The notes under the pieces are model-generated. The model did no database searches, was not told the origin of the DNA, and worked only from the letters and a program-made list of their open reading frames with translations. From Erwinia sp. OLFS4 (GTDB taxonomy: Bacteria > Pseudomonadota > Gammaproteobacteria > Enterobacterales > Enterobacteriaceae), in the NCBI RefSeq assembly GCF_002752165.1, contig NZ_MOMB01000060.1, forward strand, positions 1 through 58,488: a stretch of DNA of 58,488 nt. Reading direction: 5' to 3'. Positions 8,272-16,489 of the stretch are shown here, piece after piece. Positions within the stretch are counted from its first letter, which is position 1. Each line of letters starts with the position of its first letter. The position numbers and the translations under genes are program-made.

Positions 8272-8946
8272 ATGACTTTTTCTGTCGCCGCACGCTGCGC
8301 TGAGAGCGGGCAACTCGGTATTGCCCTGAGCTCATCAAGTATTGCCGTTGGCGCACGCTGCCCCTGGTTACTGGCGGGTGTCGGTGCGGTATCCAGTCAG
8401 AATATTACCCTGCCGGCACTGGGTCCGATGACGCTTGCCCACCTGGAGGCCGGTGACCTGCCGGAAGCCGCCTTACGCAAAGCGCTGGCCGAGGATAATT
8501 TTAGCCAGTACCGCCAGCTGACGGTGATTGATGCCACCGGAAAAACGGCCGCGTTCAGCGGTGAGAAAACGCTGGGCACACACCATGTCGCTGAAGGCCT
8601 GGACTGCATTGCCGCCGGCAATATGCTGGCAAGCAAGGCGGTGATAAACGCCATGGTAACAGCCTTTCAGCAAAGCAGAGGCGAGCTGGCTGGCCGGCTG
8701 GTGACCGCACTGCGAGCTGGACTGCAGGCCGGCGGGGAGGCGGGTCCGGTCCATTCAGCGGCGGTAAAAGTGGTTGATGATTATTCATGGCCGGTGGTCG
8801 ATCTCCGTATCGACTGGAGCGAAAGCGATCCGGTGGGCGAGCTGGAAGCCTTGTGGCTAGCCTGGGAGCCCCAGATGCAGGCTTACCAGGTGCGCGCACT
8901 GGACCCACGCGAGGCGCCAGGTTATGGCGTGCCTGGCGATGAATAA
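8272..8946 (+). CDS. DUF1028 family protein (putative Ntn-type amidohydrolase)
   Basis: A 224-residue protein with the characteristic DUF1028 opening TFSVAARCAESGQLGIALSS, followed by SIAVGARCPWLLAGVGAV and, later, the serial LTVIDATGKTAAFSGEKT. The family has been linked to the N-terminal-nucleophile hydrolase fold but has no established reaction that I know of. A strong AAGGAGG precedes the ATG by 4 bases. It starts 12 bases after the Rid gene and its stop overlaps the M20 gene. A hydrolytic role on an amide or N-acyl bond, in series with the ArgE-like enzyme, is plausible but unproven. No signal peptide is visible, so it should be cytosolic. Confidence 0.85.
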   Translation: MTFSVAARCAESGQLGIALSSSSIAVGARCPWLLAGVGAVSSQNITLPALGPMTLAHLEAGDLPEAALRKALAEDNFSQYRQLTVIDATGKTAAFSGEKTLGTHHVAEGLDCIAAGNMLASKAVINAMVTAFQQSRGELAGRLVTALRAGLQAGGEAGPVHSAAVKVVDDYSWPVVDLRIDWSESDPVGELEALWLAWEPQMQAYQVRALDPREAPGYGVPGDE

Positions 8947-10087
8947 CCACGTCGAAACTATCCTGGCAACGCTGCTGGCGTTTGATACCACCAGCCGCGA
9001 ATCCAACCTGGCACTGATTGATTATATCGATGATGTCCTGCAAAGCTCAGGTATTCGCACCCAGCGGTTTTACGCCACTGACGGCAGTAAGGCGAATCTG
9101 TACGCGCGTTTAGGCCCGCCTGGCCCTGGCGGCATCATGCTATCAGGTCATACCGACGTGGTGCCGGTAGACGGCCAGCAGTGGACCGTTGCGCCCTTTG
9201 AGCTGACCTGTAAAAACCAACGCTACTATGGCCGCGGTAGCGCAGATATGAAGGGCTTTATTGCCTGCGTGCTGGCTGCTGTGCCTGATTTTCTGGCCAG
9301 CCCCTTGCAACAGCCCCTGCACCTGGCATTTTCTTATGATGAAGAAGTGGGTTGTCTCGGCGTACGCAGCCTGGTGGATTATCTGCGGACCTCGCAGGAT
9401 AAGCCGGCCTTGTGTATCGTCGGTGAACCCACAGAGATGCGACCGGTGTATGGCCACAAAGGCAAGCTGGCGATGCGTTGTCATATTCATGGCCATGCCT
9501 GCCATTCAGCGTATGCCCCTGAAGGCGTCAACGCGATTGAATATGCGGCGCGAATCATTAACCAGCTTAGCCAGATGGGTGAACATCTGGCTGAAAGTCA
9601 GGACCCCCGCTTCGATCCGCCATACAGTACCTTACAGGTTGGCCTGATCCACGGCGGTAGCGCACTGAACATTGTCCCTGAACACTGTCAGTTCGATTTT
9701 GAGATCCGTCATTTGCCGGACGTCACACTGGAGCGACCGTTAGCGGAGCTGAAACAGTTCGTTGACCAGCAGCTGCTCAAACCGATGCAGGCCAGAGCGC
9801 CGCACAGTGATATTCGCTTTCAGACCTTAAGCCAGTATCCCGGATTGCTGACCGACCCACAGTCAGCATTTGCTAAGGCTCTGGCACAATGGAGCGGCAG
9901 CGAGGCATTTTCAACCGTGGCTTTTGGTACCGAAGGCGGCCTGTTTGACCAGGCCGGAGTCGCAACACTGATTTGCGGCCCAGGCAGTATGGCGCAGGGC
10001 CATAAAGCCGATGAATATGTCAGCGTTGAACAACTACAACGCTGTATGGCAATGCTAAAAAATCTTGCTGACTGGATGGCCCGCTAA
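8939..10087 (+). CDS. M20-family amidohydrolase, acetylornithine deacetylase (ArgE)-like
   Basis: About 382 residues, close to the length of ArgE. Metal-site motifs of M20 peptidases are in order: SGHTDVVPV (His, Asp), GRGSADMKGF (Asp), SYDEEVGCLG (catalytic Glu pair), VGEPTEM and C-terminal AQGHKADEYV (His). The family hydrolyses N-acyl amino acids. The gene sits in an operon with flavin monooxygenase, Rid and DUF1028 genes rather than with argCBH, so it is more likely a catabolic deacylase than the biosynthetic ArgE. The start at 8939 overlaps the DUF1028 stop (ATGAATAA). An in-frame ATG at 8924 with GAGG upstream is an equally possible start. Last gene of the operon. Confidence 0.85.
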   Translation: MNNHVETILATLLAFDTTSRESNLALIDYIDDVLQSSGIRTQRFYATDGSKANLYARLGPPGPGGIMLSGHTDVVPVDGQQWTVAPFELTCKNQRYYGRGSADMKGFIACVLAAVPDFLASPLQQPLHLAFSYDEEVGCLGVRSLVDYLRTSQDKPALCIVGEPTEMRPVYGHKGKLAMRCHIHGHACHSAYAPEGVNAIEYAARIINQLSQMGEHLAESQDPRFDPPYSTLQVGLIHGGSALNIVPEHCQFDFEIRHLPDVTLERPLAELKQFVDQQLLKPMQARAPHSDIRFQTLSQYPGLLTDPQSAFAKALAQWSGSEAFSTVAFGTEGGLFDQAGVATLICGPGSMAQGHKADEYVSVEQLQRCMAMLKNLADWMAR

Positions 10088-10254
10088 TCCTTGCAGCGCA
10101 GAGCGGTGAATACCATTTCCCACGGTCACCGCCTGCGCGATGCTGGTCACCATTTCTTCTCAATCCTGCCGTCAACCGCTGAGAGTACCTGTCTGGTCTG
10201 TGACCATTCTCACCAATCTCCGTGGAGATTATTGCTATATTCAGGCTACATTAA

Positions 10255-10289
10255 CTTTCGAATGAAAGTAAATATCTTTCACATGAACA
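10255..10289 (+). promoter_or_regulatory. Candidate DeoR-family operator upstream of ybiU
   Basis: A perfect inverted repeat CTTTCGAATGAAAG (10255-10268) is followed exactly 21 bases on by an imperfect copy CTTTCACATGAACA (10276-10289). Two copies two helical turns apart suggest cooperative binding on one face of the DNA. The TTTC/GAAA half-sites resemble operators of DeoR-family repressors. The YciT-like DeoR gene lies directly downstream of ybiU. The repeats lie 26-60 bases before the ybiU start, so repression of ybiU is a reasonable inference. Confidence 0.5.
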
Positions 10290-10314
10290 TTATCCTGCTT
10301 TGACGGAGACGGCC

Positions 10315-11583
10315 ATGACCACGTTCAGCGCAACAACTTTACCGGCGGATCATAAGAAAAATATTGTTAATATGAAACGTGAACTTCGCGCCCAGATTGG
10401 CGATGTCGCCGCATTGTTTCAGCAGGTTTGTGCCAAAATTGAGGGCGAAATTACTGCCGCACGCCAGGAAGAAAAAGCCAATGGCAGCGCATGGCCAATC
10501 GTCGACTGGCAAACGCTGGCTGAATCGAAAATCAGTGCGCAGCAAATCGCGCATATCAAGCGGCGCGGTTGTCTGGTAGTACGTCAGACCTTCCCGCGCC
10601 AGCAGGCGCTGGCGATGGACAAATCGATGCTGGATTATCTTGCCAGCAATCATTTCGATGAAAACTATCGGGGTCCGGGCGATAACTTTTTTGGCTCGCT
10701 GGAAGCCTCGAAGCCGGAAATCTATCCCATTTACTGGTCCCCGGCCCAGATGGCGGCCAGGCAAAGTCAGCAGATAAGCGTGGTGCAATCGTTTCTCAAC
10801 CGGCTGTGGAAGTATCAGGATGGGAACCAGCGCTGGTTTGACCCGGATGTGAATATTATCTATCCCGATCGGATACGTCGCCGGCCGCCGGCAACCACCT
10901 CAAAAGGACTGGGTGCCCATACTGACTCAGGCGCACTTGAACGCTGGCTGTTACCGGCCTACCAGAAAGTATTTCATCACATCTTTACTCATCATTTTGA
11001 GCGCTACGATCCCTGGGATGCGGCCCACCGCCCGGACGTCCACGAATATGAGGTGGCCAATACCACCAAATGTTCAGCTTTCCGCACCTTCCAGGGATGG
11101 ACCGCACTGTCGGATATGCCGGCCGGCCAGGGCATGCTGCACGTAGTGCCGGTGCCCGAAGCAATGGCCTATATCCTGCTACGGCCACTGCTGGACGATG
11201 TCCCCGACGATGAGCTGTGTGGCGTAGCGCCTGGCAGAGTGCTGCCGGTGTCAGAGAAATGGCATCCGCATCTGATAAACGGCCTTTGCACTATCCCACC
11301 ACTGCAAGCTGGTGATGCCGTCTGGTGGCACTGCGATGTCATCCACGCCGTTGCCCCGGTGGAAAATCAGCAGGGCTGGAGTAACGTGATGTATATTCCG
11401 GCGGCTCCTGCCTGCCCAAAAAACCTCGCTTATGCTGAAAAAGTTCGCCAGGCTTTTCACCAGGGGCTATCTCCTGCTGATTTTCCCGCTGAAAATTATG
11501 AGCAACACTGGCAAAATCGCTTTCAGCCAGCGGAGCTGAATGAAAATGGCCGGCGGGGCCTCGCTATGCAGAGTGAAAAATAA
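10315..11583 (+). CDS. ybiU: YbiU-type DUF1479 protein (putative Fe(II)-dependent oxygenase)
   Basis: A 422-residue protein that aligns almost end to end with E. coli YbiU (421 residues), including ADHKKNI at the N-terminus, DNFFGSLEASKPEIYPIYWS and IRRRPPATTSKGLGAHTDSG. The double-stranded beta-helix iron site is visible as H202-x-D204 in AHTDSGALERW and a distal His in WWHCDVIHAVAPVEN. No activity is established in my knowledge. The ATG at 10315 is preferred because GGAG precedes it and YbiU starts there. An in-frame TTG at 10300 lacks support. A DeoR-type operator lies upstream and a yciT-like regulator 108 bases downstream, a pairing that suggests a regulated catabolic function. Confidence 0.9.
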   Translation: MTTFSATTLPADHKKNIVNMKRELRAQIGDVAALFQQVCAKIEGEITAARQEEKANGSAWPIVDWQTLAESKISAQQIAHIKRRGCLVVRQTFPRQQALAMDKSMLDYLASNHFDENYRGPGDNFFGSLEASKPEIYPIYWSPAQMAARQSQQISVVQSFLNRLWKYQDGNQRWFDPDVNIIYPDRIRRRPPATTSKGLGAHTDSGALERWLLPAYQKVFHHIFTHHFERYDPWDAAHRPDVHEYEVANTTKCSAFRTFQGWTALSDMPAGQGMLHVVPVPEAMAYILLRPLLDDVPDDELCGVAPGRVLPVSEKWHPHLINGLCTIPPLQAGDAVWWHCDVIHAVAPVENQQGWSNVMYIPAAPACPKNLAYAEKVRQAFHQGLSPADFPAENYEQHWQNRFQPAELNENGRRGLAMQSEK

Positions 11584-11597
11584 GCGGCTTTTGCCCG

Positions 11598-11655
11598 CCA
11601 CTGTTGCGCTTTTACCGCCAGGTCAAACCACAACAGTGGCCAGGGCAAGCTTGCC
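11598..11655. repeat. Two inverted repeats between ybiU and the DeoR regulator gene
   Basis: CCACTGTTG (11598-11606) pairs with CAACAGTGG (11631-11639) across 24 bases, and GGCAAGCTTGCC (11644-11655) is a 12-base perfect palindrome. They lie just before the yciT-like start. They could act as a weak terminator or mRNA structure for ybiU, or as an operator for the regulator. There is no T-run. Confidence 0.35.
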
Positions 11656-11691
11656 AGAATTGGCCAGACACACCAGATAACGAGACGGTTA

Positions 11692-12453
11692 ATGAATGCA
11701 AGGCAAAGATATATCGTTGAATTAGTTAATCAGCGCGGCAATGTCAGCGTCGCCGAGCTGGCGCAGTTGACCGGCGTGTCGGCGGTAACCGTGCGTCAGG
11801 ATTTAAACGAGCTGGAAACAGGCTACTACCTGAAACGCGTTCATGGCGCCGCTATTGCTACCGGTGATGACGACGTCGGCGCAAGAATGAAGGATCGCTT
11901 TCCACTGAAACAACGTCTTGCCGCCTATGCAGCCTCGTTAATTCAGCCCGGTGAATCCGTTTTTATTGAAGGCGGCAGCGCCAATGCGCTGCTGGCCAGA
12001 CACCTTGCTGATAAACGCGATATCACGATTGTCACCGTCAGTCATTATATTGCCCGCCTGCTGAAAGACGCCGCCTGTGAGGTTATCGTACTGGGGGGGC
12101 TTTACCAGAAAAGCAGTGAATCGGTGGTCGGCCCGTTAACCCGCAGCGGCATTGAACAAGTGCACTTTCAGAAAGCCTTTATTGGGATTGATGGCTGGCA
12201 TGCGGAAAGCGGATTTACCGGCAGAGATATGCTGCGCTGCGATATTGTGAATGCGGTACTGGCCAAAGGTGCCGAAAACTGGGTACTGACCGATTCAAGC
12301 AAGTTTGGCCAGATTCATCCCTATGTGCTTGCTGCCAGCATGAAGCTGCCACAGATCATCACCGATGACGGCCTTGACAGCCACTATCAGGCACAGCTGA
12401 CACAGCGTCATATTACCTTCAGACTGGTGAAGCAAACTGAATCGCCTCATTGA
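11692..12453 (+). CDS. yciT: DeoR-family transcriptional repressor, YciT-like
   Basis: A 253-residue DeoR/GlpR-type regulator. The helix-turn-helix occupies about residues 5-55 (VSVAELAQLTGVSAVTVRQD), followed by a sugar-isomerase-like effector domain with FIEGGSANALLARHL, VIVLGGLYQKSSESVVGPL, AFIGIDGW and VLTDSSKFG. The sequence parallels E. coli YciT over its whole length, including SESVVGPLTR and GFTGRDMLR. The effector domain normally binds a phosphorylated sugar or related metabolite. The target is not established. The adjoining ybiU gene with its CTTTC/GAAAG operator is the best candidate. Only a weak GAGACGG precedes the start. Confidence 0.85.
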   Translation: MNARQRYIVELVNQRGNVSVAELAQLTGVSAVTVRQDLNELETGYYLKRVHGAAIATGDDDVGARMKDRFPLKQRLAAYAASLIQPGESVFIEGGSANALLARHLADKRDITIVTVSHYIARLLKDAACEVIVLGGLYQKSSESVVGPLTRSGIEQVHFQKAFIGIDGWHAESGFTGRDMLRCDIVNAVLAKGAENWVLTDSSKFGQIHPYVLAASMKLPQIITDDGLDSHYQAQLTQRHITFRLVKQTESPH

Positions 12454-12637
12454 TATGCCCGCAGAGCTGAACAGGGTTTCTGCACCCGCTGCCACGGCCT
12501 GCTTACGGTATCGCATTAACGCAAACAGGCCTGCCGCCTTGCTATGCTGTTCTGCACCTTAAAAAGGTCAGCCAGCGTATCGGGAACACCGTGCCATCTT
12601 CATGCACGGATACCCGGTGGCCGGATTAACGCAAAGG

Positions 12638-13345
12638 TTAACGGCGAATAGCCAGCTGATAAACTTCGGGATGGGTGGAAAATTCATTGTGGACCCGACG
12701 GGTTATATCATCAGCCAGCACCTCACTGGCCCCCTCTTCCAGCCCCTTAAAGGCTGCATTCACCACCTCAAGAGGCGCCACTTTTGGCACATCCATCTGA
12801 CGCGTCAAGTCGGTATCGATAAAACCGGCATGCAAAGCAAGTACCTGAGTTTTCTGCGCCAGCAATGCCTGACGCAATCCGTTGGTCATTGACCAGGCCG
12901 CTGATTTACTGATGCTGTAGGTGATCAGACGCGGACTGTTAATCCAGCTGGCAACCGACAGGACATTAATGATTGCGCCGCCACCGTTTGCCGCCAGCAG
13001 CGGGGCAAACGCCCGACTGACCCGCAGGGGACCAAGAAGGTTAACGTTCATTTCTGCTTCAAGTGCCTCTTCCGCTTCCACCGACAGCAGCGGCTGCGGC
13101 TGGGCAATCCCGGCATTATTAATCAGCAGCGTCACATCCTGACATTGAGCGGCGGCCGCGACAATATCTTCCGGTCGGGTGACATCGAGCCTGACGGGGA
13201 TCGCGCCGGGAACCGTAACCGACTGCGGATGACGGGCGCAGGCATACACTTTCCTGGCGCCCATTTCCAGTGCGCGTTGCGCAAACTGCTGGCCAAGTCC
13301 ACGACTGGCTCCGGTCACTAATACCACAGCATCCTTGAGTTTCAT
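12638..13345 (-). CDS. Short-chain dehydrogenase/reductase (SDR)
   Basis: A 235-residue classical SDR. The nucleotide motif VLVTGASRGLGQQ is at about 8-20, and LLINNAGIAQ near 73-82. The catalytic Ser130 (NVLSVAS), Tyr143 and Lys147 (TYSISKSA) have the usual spacing. It should reduce or oxidise a carbonyl or alcohol with NAD(P)(H) in the cytosol. AAGGAG lies 5 bases upstream of the ATG. It stands alone between the yciT-like gene and the MFS gene, convergent with the former. No substrate can be named. Confidence 0.87.
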   Translation of the reverse strand: MKLKDAVVLVTGASRGLGQQFAQRALEMGARKVYACARHPQSVTVPGAIPVRLDVTRPEDIVAAAAQCQDVTLLINNAGIAQPQPLLSVEAEEALEAEMNVNLLGPLRVSRAFAPLLAANGGGAIINVLSVASWINSPRLITYSISKSAAWSMTNGLRQALLAQKTQVLALHAGFIDTDLTRQMDVPKVAPLEVVNAAFKGLEEGASEVLADDITRRVHNEFSTHPEVYQLAIRR

Positions 13346-13572
13346 TACTTCTCCTTAATATAACGCTCGTCATATTTTAATGCGGAAATTAGCCGTAAAC
13401 CTGCGCTGTAATCAAAGCGTTATCCCTGTATCAGAGCGCCGTCCGCATCCGTACTGACATAGCGTGCCTTGTGCCACCCTCCGCACAACTGACAGAAAAT
13501 TCATAACAGGCATCGCGCTTAACCGATTACCTTTTGCTTACAGACACAGGCTGATTTCAACAACGACAATAA

Positions 13573-14778
13573 TCATTTTTCAACGATGCTTTTTTGCCCG
13601 GAATGCCCATTGTCCCGATCGTCCTGGTAGCGAAGTTTCAGCCCCGCGAGGGCAATCAGTCCAAAGCTGACCGCCAGCAAGGTAAAGGCCACATACAGAT
13701 TACTGTAATGCGCAATCCAGCCCAGTAATGCCGGTCCACCCAAAACGCCGAAATAACCCAGTGTTGTCACCATAGCAACCGACATGTTCACCGGCAGACT
13801 TTTATCCTGGCCTGCCAGGGTTACCAGTACCGGGACGATATTCGCCGCACCAATGCCAATCACCGCAAAACCACAAAGCGACAACAGCCAGCCTGGTGCC
13901 AGCACAACCAGCAGGTAACCCGCCATCGCCAGGATTCCGCCGCCAACCAGTACCGCTTTGCGTCCCAGTCGCTGGACCACAAAATCGCCACTAAAACGCA
14001 GCAGTGACATCGCCACCGAGAATACCGCAAAACCCCAGCCGGCATTGCGTACGTCAAGGCCGCGTTCGGTCGTCATAAAAATGCCGCTCCAGTCAATCAC
14101 AGCCCCTTCAGCCAAAAAAGAGAGCATCGTCATCAATGCCAGTAAGATCAGGGTTAATCCGGGCCGGAAACCGCTGCGCGTTGGGGTGGTAGCCGTATCA
14201 TGATTACCCACTTTCAGCAATCCGGGAGCCAGCAGCAGCAGGACCAGCGCCGTGATGATAATCGCAACCAGCGTGCCGGCCAGCGGCGAAAAACCGGCGC
14301 TAAACAACAGTGCGCTGCCGGCCGAACCGGCGACCCCGCCGATACTCCACAGGCAGTGAAAACCGGACATCAGCGGCCGACCGGACATTTGTTCAACCAT
14401 AGCCGCCTGCACGTTCATCGCCACGTCGGTCAGCCCCATACCCATGCCGAAAATAAACAGCGCGCAGCCCAATAGCCACAGGGTATTTGCCGTCGCCAGT
14501 ACTGGCAGTAATAAGCAGAACAGCGCGCTGGCGGCCAGGATTACCGCCCGGCAGCCAAAGCGTCCAATCAGCGGTCCGGAGCCGGACATGGAAACCAGCG
14601 ACCCGGCGCCAAGACAAAGCAGTAACCCCCCCAGCTGATGCGCTTCTGCACCAGTACGCTGCTGAACAAAAGGCACCAGTGCTGCCCACAGACCAATAGT
14701 CATACCGGCAATAAAAAAGATGGCTCGCGTGGCTAGCGGAGCGGATATTTTTCTTTGGCCCGGGAATACCTTACTCAA
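13573..14778 (-). CDS. MFS transporter, YbjJ-like
   Basis: A 401-residue membrane protein with about twelve hydrophobic segments in two halves joined by a basic loop near residues 195-210. The first half contains FIFGMGMGLTDVAMNVQAA and SGFHCLWSIGGVAGS, resembling the E. coli YbjJ group of the major facilitator superfamily. It has no close link to a defined operon: the SDR gene is 227 bases downstream on the same strand and yhiN is upstream. The transported compound is unknown. The 288 bases upstream (14779-15066) contain no gene that I can see. Confidence 0.82.
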   Translation of the reverse strand: MSKVFPGQRKISAPLATRAIFFIAGMTIGLWAALVPFVQQRTGAEAHQLGGLLLCLGAGSLVSMSGSGPLIGRFGCRAVILAASALFCLLLPVLATANTLWLLGCALFIFGMGMGLTDVAMNVQAAMVEQMSGRPLMSGFHCLWSIGGVAGSAGSALLFSAGFSPLAGTLVAIIITALVLLLLAPGLLKVGNHDTATTPTRSGFRPGLTLILLALMTMLSFLAEGAVIDWSGIFMTTERGLDVRNAGWGFAVFSVAMSLLRFSGDFVVQRLGRKAVLVGGGILAMAGYLLVVLAPGWLLSLCGFAVIGIGAANIVPVLVTLAGQDKSLPVNMSVAMVTTLGYFGVLGGPALLGWIAHYSNLYVAFTLLAVSFGLIALAGLKLRYQDDRDNGHSGQKSIVEK

Positions 14779-15066
14779 GGTACTGCCTCCGAAAGCGGAT
14801 CGCTGATTAAAATGTTTTCATTAAGCTGACGTTATCATCACTGATCAACCGTCTTCAACAGACGAAGTGAAAATCAGCCACAGTGCCAATAATGCTGGCA
14901 AAAACGCGGTCAGGAGCGTGCAATCAAGCCACAAAGATAATCATCATACAGCACTAAACGGGGTCTCAACTGCGGCAAATGACGCTTGCCAATCAGGGTC
15001 TGACCGTCGCCACTGAATCACGGCGCAAAGTCGCGACCCGCGCCGCAGGCAAGACAAAAAGGGGGG

Positions 15067-16251
15067 TCACAACGCCTGCGCACAAGCCCAGGCGGAACTC
15101 CATGCCCATTGGAAATTGTAGCCACCCAGCCAGCCAGTCACATCAACCACCTCACCAATAAAATAGAGCCCTGGCACATTCAGAGCTTCCATTGTTCGGG
15201 AAGACAGAGCATGTGTATCCACGCCGCCAAGCGTGACCTCCGCGGTGCGATACCCTTCTGTACCATTGGGCTGAATTCGCCACTGATGCAACCTTTCCGT
15301 CAGCGCGGCCTGCTGCTTGCTGTTGAGTTGTTTCAGGCTGACATCCGGCACTATCTCCAGCTGTTGCAGTACATCCACCAGCCGCTTCGGCAGCACTCTG
15401 GCCAGACAGTTTTTCAGGCTGAGATTACGCTGCGTCTGACGATCCTGATTAATCAGTTCAGCCAGCGAATGATGTGGGCAGAGATCGATACTGATATGTT
15501 CGCCCGGCTGCCAGTAACTGGAAAGCTGTAAAACCGCAGGTCCGGAAAGACCGCGATGGGTGAAAAGCAACGCTTCGTTAAAAAGCGTGCCGTCTGCAGC
15601 AGTCAGGCGCACCGGTAACGAAACGCCGGAGAGTACTTGCAGCTGATCCAGTAACGGTTTGTGCAGCGTAAAAGGTACCAGCGCCGCGCGCGTCGCCAGC
15701 ACCTTCAGCCCGAACTGCTCCGCCAGACGGTAACCAAACGGCGAAGCACCAAGCCCGGGCATCGACAGGCCGCCGGTGGCGACGACCAGTTTGGGCGCAC
15801 AGACCTGGTCGTTACTCAGCGTCAGCACAAAGCCTTGTGTGGTCTTCTCAACCTGTTGAATGTCACTACGCAGACGCATTGTCACCTGTCCGGCGGCACA
15901 CTCACTCAACAACAGATCGACAATCTGCTGTGCGGAGTCGTCACAAAACAGCTGCCCTTCGGTTTTTTCATGCCAGGCAATCTGGTAACGGTTTACCAGC
16001 GCGATAAAATCCCACTGGGTGTAACGCGCCAGCGCCGATTTGCAAAAGTGGGGATTAGCCGAGAGATAGGCGGCAGGATGAGCATGCAAATTGGTAAAAT
16101 TACATCGACCACCACCAGACATCAGGATTTTACGTCCGGCTTTTTTACCATTATCAAGCAGCAGAACACGTAAGCCTTTTTGCCCGGCCTGTGCCGCACA
16201 AAACAGACCGGCGGCGCCCGCGCCGATAACAATAACATCAAACTTCTGCAC
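15067..16251 (-). CDS. yhiN: HI0933/YhiN-family FAD oxidoreductase
   Basis: A 394-residue flavoprotein similar throughout to E. coli YhiN (about 400 residues). FAD-binding VIVIGAGAAGLF is at the N-terminus, GRKILMSGGGRCNFTN near 42-57 and GLSMPGLGASPFGY in the middle. Near the C-terminus are GTEGYRTAEVTLGGVDT and YFIGEVVDVTGWLGGYN. The family is conserved but its reaction is not defined. The start is a GTG at 16249-16251. AGGA lies about 12 bases before it, so the ribosome site is weak. Divergence from pitA is the same arrangement as in E. coli. Confidence 0.9.
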   Translation of the reverse strand: MQKFDVIVIGAGAAGLFCAAQAGQKGLRVLLLDNGKKAGRKILMSGGGRCNFTNLHAHPAAYLSANPHFCKSALARYTQWDFIALVNRYQIAWHEKTEGQLFCDDSAQQIVDLLLSECAAGQVTMRLRSDIQQVEKTTQGFVLTLSNDQVCAPKLVVATGGLSMPGLGASPFGYRLAEQFGLKVLATRAALVPFTLHKPLLDQLQVLSGVSLPVRLTAADGTLFNEALLFTHRGLSGPAVLQLSSYWQPGEHISIDLCPHHSLAELINQDRQTQRNLSLKNCLARVLPKRLVDVLQQLEIVPDVSLKQLNSKQQAALTERLHQWRIQPNGTEGYRTAEVTLGGVDTHALSSRTMEALNVPGLYFIGEVVDVTGWLGGYNFQWAWSSAWACAQAL

Positions 16252-16489
16252 GCAATTTCAGTCCTGCTGGAAAAGAGGCTGATTGTAAGGGGTTCTTAAT
16301 CCTGTTTCCAGTTGTGATGATATCACCAGGTCTTGCACGAAATAATATTCTGTTTAATAACCACTTTATGCCGTTTTAACGGTATAAATATCAAGAATGA
16401 CAAAAAAATAAGTCCACATTTTCCTTTCACAAGCTGCCGTTGTAGCCGATAATGCGCCGCGTTCATGTCCTCCAAATTGGCTTAACGTT

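Noticed and set aside
10091-10303. 70-codon frame after the ArgE-like gene
   Set aside because: It runs across the ybiU promoter and operator and resembles no protein.
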